Source of the DNA: Atriophallophorus winterbourni
Lineage: Eukaryota; Platyhelminthes; Trematoda; Plagiorchiida; Microphallidae
Reading direction: 5' to 3'
Assembly: GCA_013407085.1 (NCBI GenBank)
Contig: JACCGJ010020600.1
Coordinates: 1-64,000, forward strand
Length of the DNA stretch: 64,000 nucleotides
The number at the start of each line of letters is the position of its first letter. The first letter of the stretch is position 1. Made by a program: the position numbers and the translations under genes. The notes beneath the pieces were generated by a model that did not search any database, was not told the origin of the DNA, and worked only from the letters and a program-made list of their open reading frames with translations. This document shows positions 54,717 through 64,000 of the stretch, in pieces.

Positions 54717-56975
54717 TTACGGCAAGATTCGACGATAGCGTAAGCTTCTTTTTCGACTGATGAATGATTTTTTTTCAGAAGGCGATAATGTCCTAGAAAA
54801 GAAGGCGACAGGCCTCCCTTCTTGATTTAAGGTTGCAGCTATAGCAATGTCAGATGCATCTGTCTCCACTGTCAACGGTGTTTTGGGGTCAATTGATACA
54901 ACAGCAGCATTTTCAAGTTCCGCTTTGAGACCGTTGAATGCTTGTAACACATGAGGTGGGAGCGGGAAAGTTGAATTATGTACCAATGGAGAGATTTTGT
55001 CGGAAAATCGCGAAATCCAATGTGAGTAGTAAGCAAACATGCCGATCACTCTTTGATGTGATTTATTGTCGCAGGGGGGTGGAAGGTCTCGTAAAGCGCG
55101 AAACCGTTCCGGGTCTGGTTTGATCACTCCTTTGGATACTTGATAACCCAAAAGGGTAATAGTATCTTCAGCCAGAATAGATTTACTTTCATTAAACGTA
55201 AGTCCATGTTCTTTAGCAGCTTTTAAGAACTGTGAGTAATTTTCATCATGCTGCTCCTTATTTCGACCGCAAATGGTCACATTGTCTACGTAGGCAAAAA
55301 CATCATCCAGGTGTGCATTGCTTATGATTTTGTCAATGATCCGCTGAAAACAGGCAACACCATTAGTAACCCCGAAAGGGATACGACAAAATTGATATAG
55401 GTTGCCGCAAGCCTCAAAAGCCGTATATTGTTTTTCTTCGTCACGAATTGGCATCTGATGATAAGCACTTTTGAGATCTAAAGTGGTGAAAATTTTGTAA
55501 CCAGCAATCTTTTCTATCATTTCGTCAATGCGTGGTAAAGGATAGGCATCGAGCTGTGTAAAACGATTGATGGTGCGGCTGTAGTCAACAACCATTCTGC
55601 GCTTGTGATTTTCACTCGATGTTACCAATACCTGGGCTCTCCAAGGAGATGAAGAAGTTTCTATTATCTTATCCTCGAGTAAACTTCGAATTTCATTTTG
55701 GATGAATCGTTGATCAGGCGGTGAGAAGCGTCTAGATTTAGTGGCGATGGGATGGCAATCAGATGAAAGTGCACCGAACAGGGTTGGTACTTCGACTCGA
55801 GCGGGTTTTAGAGAACAGAGACAAAGCGTAGGTTTCGGACCGCCGAATGCTATACTCACGTCTTTGTGTTGCATCAAGAAATCATGGCCGAGGATAACAT
55901 CCGAGCACAGTTTAGGAAGGGTCGATAGTTTGACATGATCGTAAGAAATATTGAGATATTTAATTTTTACAAAACAATGTCCTGACGTCTGGCTGGACAG
56001 ATTTGTGGACGCCATGGTTATTTGTGTCGTCGATGGATACACAGTCCAATGGTTCGAAAAAGCAATTTCGGAAGCAACATAACTCTCTGAGCTACCGGTG
56101 TCAATAAGAGCATTGAGGGGGAGACCGTTTACTGAGACTTTGATCACAGTACGTGAAAGGGATGTGGGCATAGAAGCCATTAAGGGCTGTGAATAACTGT
56201 CAGATTGGATAGAAGCAACGTGTTTCGTTACGGGAGCCGATTTACACACACGTTGAAAATGACCAACTTTGTTACAATTTTTGCATGTGGCATCCTTTGC
56301 GGGACACTTGTGTCTAGGATGTTTATTATAGCCACAGAAAAAGCATTTCGGTGTGGTAGCTGCTAAATTGTGAGTGACCGTTGGATCAAGTGAATGCGTT
56401 GGGTTTGGCTGTACCGCACAACTCTCATTGGTGGGTACGTATGAATGAACGTAAGACATAGATTGAGATTCCGCGGACTCGAGGGTTCGAGCATGTGTAT
56501 AAGCACGATCAAGGCTCAAAGAATCATGTTCCAATAACCGCTGACGAATATTGTTTGATAATAGTCCACGGATAAATGAATCACGAATTGTTTCATCACG
56601 ATACTCATCAGCTGTGACCGTTTTAAATGCACAATCTTTGGCAAGTCTCTTTAGTTTCTGTGAATATTGGTCAATCGATTCTCCGACATCCTGCTTGCAT
56701 GTACAAAGTAGGTGTCTCGCGTAAACAACATTCTTGGGTTTCACATAAAGCGCATTAAGAACACTGATCGCTGTATCGTAGTTTTCACATTCGGAGACAT
56801 GCTCAAACACATCTGCTGCAATGAGATTAGCTAGTATTTGATATTTGTCTTCGTTCTTTGCTTTAAGAGATTCCAAATAGTTTGTAAAATTGAAATGCCA
56901 GTGTTTCCACCGTTTACCTGCATCTGAAGAATTGGGGTCCGCGTCAAAGCGATCTGGGCGAAGTGCCTTGTCCAT
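54717..56975 (-). CDS. Gypsy gag-protease-RT (frame broken in RNase H)
   Basis: 752 codons from ATG at 56975, 12 nt from the 5' LTR. Two zinc knuckles (CFFCGYNKHPRHKC, CKNCNKVGHFQRVC), protease IDTGSSE, RT with LDLKSAYHQMP. The catalytic box is YVDN instead of YVDD, an Asp-to-Asn change that should abolish polymerase activity. RNase H starts (VETDASDIAIA) but the frame shifts at an A8 run on the coding strand near 54768. The A run suggests a slippage indel or a sequencing error. Confidence 0.9.
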   Translation of the reverse strand: MDKALRPDRFDADPNSSDAGKRWKHWHFNFTNYLESLKAKNEDKYQILANLIAADVFEHVSECENYDTAISVLNALYVKPKNVVYARHLLCTCKQDVGESIDQYSQKLKRLAKDCAFKTVTADEYRDETIRDSFIRGLLSNNIRQRLLEHDSLSLDRAYTHARTLESAESQSMSYVHSYVPTNESCAVQPNPTHSLDPTVTHNLAATTPKCFFCGYNKHPRHKCPAKDATCKNCNKVGHFQRVCKSAPVTKHVASIQSDSYSQPLMASMPTSLSRTVIKVSVNGLPLNALIDTGSSESYVASEIAFSNHWTVYPSTTQITMASTNLSSQTSGHCFVKIKYLNISYDHVKLSTLPKLCSDVILGHDFLMQHKDVSIAFGGPKPTLCLCSLKPARVEVPTLFGALSSDCHPIATKSRRFSPPDQRFIQNEIRSLLEDKIIETSSSPWRAQVLVTSSENHKRRMVVDYSRTINRFTQLDAYPLPRIDEMIEKIAGYKIFTTLDLKSAYHQMPIRDEEKQYTAFEACGNLYQFCRIPFGVTNGVACFQRIIDKIISNAHLDDVFAYVDNVTICGRNKEQHDENYSQFLKAAKEHGLTFNESKSILAEDTITLLGYQVSKGVIKPDPERFRALRDLPPPCDNKSHQRVIGMFAYYSHWISRFSDKISPLVHNSTFPLPPHVLQAFNGLKAELENAAVVSIDPKTPLTVETDASDIAIAATLNQEGRPVAFFSRTLSPSEKKSFISRKRSLRYRRILP

Positions 56976-56987
56976 AGAAGATTAAAT
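56976..56987 (-). promoter_or_regulatory. Primer-binding region, self-complementary to the LTR
   Basis: ATTTAATCTTCT between LTR and ATG. TTTAATCTTCTA (56986 to 56975) is the exact complement of TAGAAGATTAAA (57060 to 57049) in the LTR transcript. Compared with Gypsy 1 both partners differ in the same positions, so pairing is preserved. Confidence 0.68.
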
Positions 56988-57148
56988 TGTTGTATTATAT
57001 GATTTCAAACGTTCAGAGATATTAAGAGACAAAGGCCGTAGAATAGGCTTTAATCTTCTAAAACTGGAATACAGGAGCTGTAACAGAAAAGGAGAGACGT
57101 GAGATATATATACGAGAAAAAGGTGAGTTAATGAATCACTACAATAAT

Positions 57149-58154
57149 AAGTGCGGTGGGAAACGTCCGAAAATTCGTCAGAGTAAGCCGAGAACACTAC
57201 GTGCACGCTTGTAGACCGCCTCGCATGGCAGACTATTTTTTTCAAATTTCTGCGCACCCATATACCAAGATCTTTCTTCGAAAGTACAGATCGGCCCCTA
57301 GAACAGCTCGATTGCTAGGTTAGCTAATGTGAACAAAAACAACTGACACGCCGGTAAGTGTGTAGCAAGACCAATGGGAATTCGTTGTCATGGGTGAATC
57401 AGACGATTTTAACGTATCGAAAAATGGGGTTTATTATAACTCGCCCAACACAAAATAAGTCCTACAGCCTAGCGCCCTATCCAGCGGGCAAAATCCTTCT
57501 CACTTTAGCACCTTTGTGCTGCGGAAACCAGAGATCGACACCGGCTTCATAGACTACAATGACCCTATAAGGAATGAAAAAATATTCACGAAGAAAAGAT
57601 GAAAGTGGCTTTATTTGTCTACATGAATATTCAGCAATAGACAACCACTGGTTCGGCTATGTAAGCGTCACTTTCGTAATGCTTCCGATGCACTTAAATG
57701 ACACATTCGACGGTCAAGAACGCCTAGCAGTCAATCTAATTGTCGGAGCATTATTTTTGGCGCCAGCGTTCTCGGTAAGTACTGCAATGATGTGAAGCGT
57801 TCGATATGTTGGGTGGCAAGTCCAACTGAAATAAATAAAGCTGTTTCGCGCCAGTCCTGTTGATATCGACTTTTCAGGCGACGAGATTTTGTTCATTCTC
57901 GTTCATACTGATGCACGTTTTATACTCCGAAATGAAGAGCTTCACCAGATATCAATACACCAATCAACGCTCTGTATTCGGTTAGAGGTTTTGACAATTT
58001 TGTCCGAAGATTGCACGTATCTATTTGAAAGAGCTTGTACTGGCAGGGCTCCGACATGCACATCCAAAACGAACACGACATCTATTGGTTTGTCTATTAA
58101 AATTCGAACCTACGTCATTCACAGCAACCGTTTGTGGTATATGATTGCCCAGGT
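57149..58154. other. Intronic, no secure feature
   Basis: A frame at 57685-57777 ending at a strong donor-like GTAAGT (57774) reads FDGQERLAVNLIVGALFLAP, but I could not place it in the NDRG protein and its phase is not supported. No repeat recognised. Confidence 0.35.
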
Positions 58155-58400
58155 GTTTCACGGCTGTGTAGTCATGCAGTACTTATGTGCTGTACGGCTA
58201 ACACCGCGCTAAATTGATTTGACACCGGTAGTGAACTGCATGCGAATACATGCTGCGATCTCACTGACATTGCTATTTTCCTTTCCCAAATCTATCGAGG
58301 CTTGGACAACCTGACCGTATCTTAGCCCACGTGCAGTCTAGGAATCTGCGGCACTTTGCCTGGATCTGGCTTTCTTTTCTTCTTTCTTTCATACATACAT
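58155..58400 (+). mobile_element. SINE-A, diverged, nearly full length
   Basis: CATGCAGTACTTATGTGCTG, GCGCTAAATTGATTTGACAC, CAACCTGACCGTATCTTAGC and GGCACTTTGCCTGGATCTGG mark the family; the end is TTTCATACATACATGC. Confidence 0.82.
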
Positions 58401-58464
58401 GCATGTCTCTGTTAAATATACCAAGGACACACTACCAAGGTCTTCGTTCGTCTTTGAAGCCCTT

Positions 58465-58510
58465 TGAAAGTAACCTGACTGAGGACTACCCTGAAGCAGT
58501 TTCTGGACTT
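58465..58510 (+). CDS. NDRG: Possible missing NDRG-like exon (weak)
   Basis: After the acceptor-like CGTCTTTGAAG one frame reads ESNLTEDYPEAVSGLLL, which resembles the family's ..HPE.VEGLVLI strand that should follow the exon at 51780. The incoming phase 0 fits. No GT donor follows; a TGA comes at about 58519, and only a poor GC donor would rescue the phase. I give it as a lead, not a call. Confidence 0.25.
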
Positions 58511-58749
58511 TTGCTTTGATTGCTGAATGTTTGGAACCAATGAAACTCCGAGTTAGCCCATGTGGGTAGACTTTTTAGCCGCGAAACATACCGTAGCTCA
58601 CTCAAGAGGAGTATTCACATCAGTTGGTTTCTCATTGAAGTCGTTTGAATCCACTGCATTGTTAAATCACCCTATATTTGTTGCAAATAACCATTAAACC
58701 GGTTTCATGCAGCTATGTAGTCTTTTTTATTTCGCGAATGAATGAATGA

Positions 58750-58975
58750 ATGAAGCACAAGCCTGATCCAGGCAAAGTGCCACACAGTGAGAGACTGCAC
58801 GTGGGCTAAGATACTGTCAGGTTGCCCAGGCCTAGACAGATGTGAGGATGGAAATAGAAATGGTAGTGAGACTCCAGCGTGTTTCAGCATGCAGCTCACT
58901 ACCCGTGGCCAATCAATTTAGCACGATGTTAGCAGTGCAGCACAGAAATGCTGCACGATTGCACATCCGTGCATC
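58750..58975 (-). mobile_element. SINE-A, full length
   Basis: From GAAGCACAAGCCTGATCCAG to GATTGCACATCCGTGCA, matching 27114-27342 along its whole length. It is preceded by an AATG repeat at 58738-58752. Confidence 0.92.
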
Positions 58976-59139
58976 CATTACCTAATGATACAACCTGTCT
59001 AGACACGGACAAATCACCAAAACGGTTCTGTGACAACTCTTCAACACTACTACTTGCCGAAACTGCATTTTCAGTAATTGTTTGTTTTAACCATCAAGTC
59101 TTCACTCCCGATTCCCGTTGTCATACAATGTTGTTTGTT

Positions 59140-59460
59140 GTAAAGCTATTGGTATTTGCCCTATGAATTGGGAACAACTTACTCTCAAGCGCTTACTTTG
59201 AAGACTCCGTTTAAAGCGTCGTCTTCAAGCTGCGGACGAGGAACTGTTGCTCCCGGACGCTGAATGTAGCTGAATGTCGACAACGTGCCATCACTGCCAC
59301 TCGACCGAGTACCGCGTATCGTTGTGAACGCTGCTGGAGTAATTAGCCACCCCCGAATCGGACTGTCTATTCGCTTGAAACCCTCTGAAGCATGGTATTA
59401 TCGCGCGCGCTTGCTGTATATATCACGCTTAAACCGACCGAAGGAGGCTAACAACAAGAG
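59140..59460 (+). mobile_element. RTE-X 3' relic
   Basis: GTAAAGCTATTGGTATTTGC, AAAGCGTCGTCTTCAAGCTG and CCCCGAATCGGACTGTCTAT align in order with 42700-42930, then ACCGACCGAAGGAGGCTAAC with 52565-52585. Confidence 0.75.
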
Positions 59461-61099
59461 TTCGACTATTAGGGGAGCGCAGATAGTTCCTTACTGTATA
59501 ATTTTCCATAGTTTGAATCAGTTCCTTCGGTAAAACCTGTCTCTCTTTGTTCACATGAATCGTTACTGCACATGCAATGGTATTTAGTTAGGTATTTTCT
59601 CTGTTCCCACAGCTTCATCATCCGGAGAAAATTTTGGGTTTGTTCTTGCTCAATCCCACATTGACCACACACTCTTACTATCAACGCTTCATGTTTCGCT
59701 GGTGGGAATGGTCGAAAATGGAGCAAGGTTGTCTGTCGGATAGCATGCTCGAGCAATTAGATAACCATTGGTTTGGCTATGTAAGCGCCACTTTCGTGAT
59801 TGTGTCTTAATTTTTAGCCTCGAGGCTAAAATCATCAATTTGTTTTTTTTTCTTTTTGTTTGACCTTTCGTCAGCTCAGTGTGTTTAGTTTCATTTCTTA
59901 CCGGACTACTAGGTCGTCATTCTTACCACGTGCGGATTTGTATTAGCTCTTATCCGTTGTTTTTCGCGTGATTTTGAGCTACCTGACACGAATGGCTCGT
60001 TTCACCATCATCCTCATCACCATGGACAGTGTTGCATTGGCAGCAACTACCGTTCGCTTATCTGCCTCGCAACCATGATAAAATCAAATCATAAATAGCT
60101 GGTGCCCTGGAAATATCTCGTCACAACCCCGGAGATACCCCACAGACCGTTGTTTACTGTAGGTTGCTTGTTATCACAATGCATGAGTCGTGTGGTGTTA
60201 CGAAAATTTCCAACCCAACCGAATATTCGAATCGATTTTCGAAAGCGTTAAGGCTCATTTGCATGCATTTCCATCACACACGTGCGTTAGTGAGGCATTT
60301 TCACACATGTCAGCCTCGGTATTATCTGACATTGACTGTGTTTATTTGTATCAGTTCGATGTCGTGGACAAATCGACCCTGACCCTGTATACATGGCTTG
60401 ACACCCCCCTAGACTCGCCATTAAGGTCAAATGGGTGGTGGTTCGAATAATACGTAGTCATGTTTCCTGACTTAACTGTCACTATTTGTCTGACGAAGCT
60501 TCTGTGTCGGAAGTGGAACGTCACCCGAAATTGCTCTGACCGATTGCGTACAAAAATCGTTCTATGGAAACGGTTTTCCAGCCTCGTTAAACCTAATCAT
60601 TCTGTCCTTAACGCATCCGGGCAAAGTTACAGAGAGTAAGTCCGATGTGTGACCATCAAGAAATACGAATGATGTTTTGTTCACCTTCCAATCTCTTGGT
60701 TTAAACAAGTCTTATCGTTCTTTTCGGCGCAAGGAGATCGGCCATCGGGGTGGAAACTTCCTTTCGGCTTTCATCTCCATCCGTCATGGGACCTTTTGTA
60801 AGGTTCGCGTCACTCCTGTAGCCATTGATGAGTAGAACTTTCGGATCTGTTGTCATCGCTTCCGTAGTAATGTAGGTTTTACGGGATAGGGTTGCTAGCC
60901 CTAAGCCCAACCCTCCTCCTTTCTCAGACGGGCTTTGGACCGTCCTTTGCGGAGTTTCTTGGTTTAAACCCTGACCCAATTTATGCAAAAGCTTTAGAAA
61001 CTAAACTGGTTTTATCTGTGTTCCAATCGGACGCTGAAGGACTCAGAATTGTGTTCCGTAGCCGCGTTTCTCTCACCTACTCAATTGTTTTACTATCAG
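59461..61099. other. Intronic, largely unrecognised
   Basis: No gene or large repeat recognised. A 35-bp motif at about 60493-60527 (GACGAAGCTTCTGTGTCGGA...) recurs near 63505 (inverted) and 63698. The right end is a good polypyrimidine tract and acceptor (TTTTACTATCAG, 61088-61099). Confidence 0.45.
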
Positions 61100-61189
61100 G
61101 TCAATGTCGACTAATGCTCTGTGTGCTGAATGGAAGGTGTCATGTCGATATCTCCACACCAATTCACATCGCCGTATCCTTAGAGGTTT
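61100..61189 (+). CDS. NDRG: NDRG-like exon (right border uncertain)
   Basis: Acceptor ACTATCAG ends at 61099. The exon needs two bases from an earlier exon, then reads SMSTNALCAEWKVSCRYL, resembling the family's N.CAEGW..W segment. A donor GTTTAA at 61190 in phase 1 would join to the acceptor TTTAG at 61297-61301; alternatively the frame is open through to 61583 as one exon. The short join gives a length closer to the family. Confidence 0.55.
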
Positions 61190-61301
61190 AAGCGCTTTAA
61201 TCCATCCTGTCCGAAATTTAGATTGCTCTATCTTTGTAATTATTATGTTCGCATTCTTGGGTGGAACATTATTTCTCTGTTTTGTCCCCTCCAAGAATTT
61301 A

Positions 61302-61583
61302 GCAGAGAACGAGGACGTAGTGCGCTTTTATCACGAACTTGCTCGAAGCTTGAACTCGGTCAATCTAGCCGGCTACATTTATTCCTTCATGAACCGCACT
61401 CCACTGAATTTGGTTCGCCCGGTTCTTGAATCCACGTTCCCCGGTGAAACTGCCTCGTGCACTGAGCCTACCGTCATCCGCACCGATGTTTGTCTTGTCA
61501 CCGGGGATAGGGCAACCGATTTGGCACGAAATTTGGCGGAAATGAATGGCTGTATGGACCCGAAGTGCACTCAATTCATTTTA
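61302..61583 (+). CDS. NDRG: NDRG-like exon, C-terminal part of the fold
   Basis: Reads AENEDVVRFYHELARSLN, NLAGYIYSFMNRTPLNL, then TDVCLVTGDRATDLARNLAE, NGCMDPKCTQFIL, ending in phase 0 before donor GTGAGT (61584). This matches the family order of YR..L....N..NL..F...Y..R.DL and LLVVGD...VVE.N..LDP..TTLL. Confident by motif order. Confidence 0.9.
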
Positions 61584-61717
61584 GTGAGTTTGTCTTGACC
61601 GGTTTCGTCTGTGCTCATTGCAATTGCAGTGTGCTCTATTTCGTGTCACTGACGATAAGGTACGGTGAATTAATCACGAAGGTCACTCCCCAGGGTAGGT
61701 TCAGTTAAAGTCCGTCA

Positions 61718-61810
61718 TGGTCATTGACTGCAGCTTGGCTAAGATTCAGGTTGCCCGTACCAAGACAGATGAAAGCGAAGTTCTAGTGTATCCTCACATG
61801 CAGCTCAGTA
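61718..61810 (-). mobile_element. SINE-A fragment, diverged
   Basis: GACTGCAGCTTGGCTAAGAT, CAGGTTGCCC, CAAGACAGATGAAAGCGAAG and ATGCAGCTCAGTATCGAT follow the SINE-A order in reverse orientation. Confidence 0.65.
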
Positions 61811-61864
61811 TCGATCACTCTTCTATTTCACTCGGTATTACTTGCGCAGTCCATAAGTACTGTT

Positions 61865-62345
61865 CGAATGCATGTCCTTATCTTGGGAATTTGGGCGTCT
61901 CCAGCACCACTCGGCATTTGTTCGACTCAGCTTCTCTAGCCTTTGCACGACCAAGTGTGACCTGCAAGGCAGCGGGGAGTTGTCAGATGGAAGTATGTAT
62001 GAAAGCACAAGCCTGATCCAGGCAAAGTGCCGTACAGTCAGAGACTGCACGTGGGCTAAGATACTGTCATGTTGCCCAGGCCAAGACAGATGGAAGTGGT
62101 GTGCACCAACGAACCGTCAACGAGACTGCTCCAGATTTTTCTCCCGAAGCCTTTCCCTTGATCAAGTATCCCGCAAGGCAGCGGAGGTTTAAAATCAGGG
62201 TTTTCCTTCCTTTAGATAAAATACCCTCCCAGGCTAACGAGCTCCATCTGCCCGAAGCAAACTGGTTTCCAGGTGCCAGTCACTCGCCCTCGCCCCTTCT
62301 CCTGTTGGTAGAAGCAGTTCCGCCGGCCTCGGGGAGCCGCTCGTG
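61865..62345 (-). mobile_element. Repeat-C copy split by SINE-A
   Basis: 61865-61990 matches 35343-35460 and 62130-62340 matches 46400-46560. The two parts are separated by a SINE-A (next entry). No coding content. Confidence 0.75.
61995..62086 (-). mobile_element. SINE-A copy with target duplication
   Basis: From ATGTATGAAAGCACAAGCC to GCCAAGA, bordered by CAGATGGAAGT at 61984-61994 and 62087-62097. Part of the right copy overlaps the usual SINE-A end, so the true duplication may be shorter. Confidence 0.88.
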
Positions 62346-62362
62346 CTGGCCATGAGCTGGAC

Positions 62363-62513
<151 letters not shown>

Positions 62514-62529
62514 TCTTTCATGTGCATCC

Positions 62530-62690
62530 AACACTTGCTAAATTGATTTGCCACCGATGTATTGAGCTGCTTGCGAAAACCCGCTGAAGTCGCACTGCCA
62601 TCGCTATTTTCCTTTTCTATATCTGCCTAGTCGTGGGCAACCAGATAGTATCTTAGCCTACGGCTTGTGATTTTATATTTCATACATATA
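62530..62690 (+). mobile_element. SINE-A copy, internal deletion
   Basis: GCTAAATTGATTTGCCACCG, GCACTGCCATCGCTATTTTC, CTGCCTAGTCGTGGGCAACC, then a gap that removes both hairpins, then GGCTTGTGATTTTATATTTC and CATACATA. Confidence 0.78.
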
Positions 62691-63301
62691 CTCCCTGTTG
62701 ATTATATTAACCCCAATTATTCCCTTATTAGCCACTGAGTTGTTCATCTTGGTTCTATTCCTCACTTTGACCGAACTTTGATCTGTGTTTGAAATAAATT
62801 TACAGGAGCTTCCTTTGTTTCACGGAAGCTTCACAATTTGTGTGGGATGCCTGCAACGAGTATAAGCTTACCATATACTGATTGTACGAGTCTGATAATA
62901 ATAATAACGTTGCACCAATCAAACTTCTGGGCTATTTTCCATCGAATACCAGCAGACCAGTGATAGCCACCATGCGTGAAGTCCGGTGTCGCTTCGGCCT
63001 CACCAAGCTTGGTAGCAAAACTATTCTACATTCGATAAGGTTCTAACCATTAGGCAAATCTTAAGTTAAAAATAAAGTAAAAGAAGAAGAACTGATGGCC
63101 TTATACTGGTAAGCGATTTTCTATCAATGGTAGCGCCTCTTCGTGCGTCATCACGTTTTCTGCGATGCTCTAAAGTGTGTTTGTCGTCGTCTGTGTGATT
63201 TCTGGATGCATCATTCGTTTTCTCCTGATGACGCATACTGGAATAAGCGAATCGTGGTTGGTGGTTAAACTCTCTCTCTCTCTCTGAACGTTCTCTTACA
63301 G

Positions 63302-63389
63302 ATACCGGACTGCACTGGAATGGTCATGGAAGAGAATCCGCTTAAGTTGGCGTTGGACTTCCTTCACTTTTTGCGCAGTATCGGTCTCG
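63302..63389 (+). CDS. NDRG: NDRG-like exon
   Basis: A (CT)n tract at 63271-63285 and acceptor GTTCTCTTACAG (63290-63301) precede it; donor GTAAGT at 63390. In phase 0 it reads IPDCTGMVMEENPLKLALDF then LHFLRSIGL, matching the family's MADSGG..Q...P.KL.EAF.YFLQGMG. The gene continues to the right of the window. Confidence 0.92.
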
Positions 63390-63499
63390 GTAAGTGTATT
63401 TTTTAAAGGTAGCTTCGAGACTGAGAGTTCGTTTTTTGCGAGGAATATGTTTCGGACTGATCGTGTATGCATAATGCAACGGAATTTGTGTAGTGTCTG

Positions 63500-63735
63500 A
63501 GTAATATTTCGTTTCTGACACCGAAGCTTCGTCAAGCCAATCTCATACATCAATCTGGCCGTGTTCATACACACCGTAGTAGGCAAATCACACAACCCAG
63601 CCTTCTTATAGGCTGCTTCTATGGTGAGCTAGTAACAGAGGTGGTGAGTTGACTGCCAATTCGTCATGTTCCCTGTCATGACTATAACACACTCGCTTTG
63701 ACGAAGCTTTTGTGTCAGAAGTGAAACGTTACGAA
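63500..63735. repeat. Inverted pair of a 35-bp dispersed motif
   Basis: 63503-63538 and 63698-63733 are inverted versions of TGACGAAGCTT..TGTGTCAGAA..GAAA, about 160 bp apart. A third copy lies at 60493-60527. Possibly the ends of a small DNA element, but no target duplication was seen. Confidence 0.5.
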
Positions 63736-64000
63736 AAACTGTTCTAATAGATTGCACACTAATCTCTTGGTTTTATTTATCGATTTAAGGGAATAGGGCG
63801 TGTGTGACTGCCCGCTTTTCCCCTGCTTTCACGTTCATGACAGTTTCATCGTGTTTTGTGAATCTTCAAACAATTTTAGATGATAAACAACGCAAAATTT
63901 TCTCAACCATACTTGGGTCTGATTGTCAAACTGAATCTTGGCATTCATAGATGGATTCGCATGTTGAATTTGGATCAAGCACATTGAGGCGCTCGAAATT

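Larger units (their letters stand above)
53252..57143 (-). mobile_element. Gypsy LTR retrotransposon 2, complete but damaged, in NDRG intron
   Basis: LTRs of 156 bp at 53252-53407 and 56988-57143 (TGTTGTATT...CACTACA) differ by one visible base (G/A at the eleventh position), so insertion is recent. The 5-bp target duplication is ATAAT (53247-53251, 57144-57148). The gag-pol region lies in two frames, 56975-54717 and 54661-53444. It is antisense to the host gene. Protein order and motifs match Gypsy element 1 throughout. Confidence 0.93.

Noticed and set aside
57685..57777. Exon-like frame ending at a strong GTAAGT donor
   Set aside because: The peptide (LAVNLIVGALFLAP) does not fit the missing NDRG strand and no clear acceptor precedes it.
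63965..64000. Similarity of the last 35 bases to the satellite (TCAAGCAC..GAGGCGCTC)
   Set aside because: Too short and interrupted by extra bases; the flanking monomer sequence is absent.

Overview
The window is animal nuclear DNA dominated by retrotransposons. The best guess is a digenean flatworm (fluke). The reasons are abundant CR1- and RTE-type LINEs, Gypsy elements with single gag-pol frames, a tRNA-related SINE that carries a hammerhead ribozyme on its RNA strand (the arrangement known from the Smalpha SINE of schistosomes), and one host gene with small exons and huge transposon-filled introns. I cannot name the species.

Layout. 1-12832 is a satellite field of about 242-bp monomers. 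The first 5.5 kb is a six-monomer higher-order repeat of 1451 bp, nearly identical from copy to copy. The field is interrupted by three hammerhead-bearing SINE copies (6112-8037) and by a Gypsy-derived insertion (9048-11544). In that insertion the gag-protease frame runs in frame into the C-terminal half of a SERBP1/HABP4 (Vig2)-type mRNA-binding protein, without introns. 12833-20054 holds decayed CR1 and Gypsy relics. 20055-30971 is one old CR1 LINE on the + strand, split by at least five later insertions: an intact-frame Gypsy element that itself contains an RTE, two copies of a 230-bp short element (here SINE-A), an RTE 3' end, and a 149-bp RTE-derived non-autonomous element. 32320-36172 is a second CR1 with nested insertions, and 36590-40150 is a decayed RTE.

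40384-63389 is the only host gene recognised, an NDRG-family gene on the + strand. Its exons join in consistent phase with GT-AG borders: start codon at 40412, then exons at 43809, 43991, an optional 102-nt exon at 47693, 51639, 51780, then 61100, 61302 and 63302. At least one exon between 51840 and 61100 is not securely found, and the 3' end lies beyond the window. Its introns contain a second Gypsy element (53252-57143), RTE relics, many SINE-A copies, an escaped satellite fragment and a 566-bp RTE-derived element.

The two Gypsy elements belong to the same group. In both, the 12-16 nt between LTR and start codon are complementary to a segment inside their own LTR, and the complementary pair has changed in step between the elements, which suggests self-primed reverse transcription. 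No prokaryotic genes, CRISPR arrays or rRNA were seen. Many reading frames in this window begin with TTG or CTG rather than ATG and are not genes.
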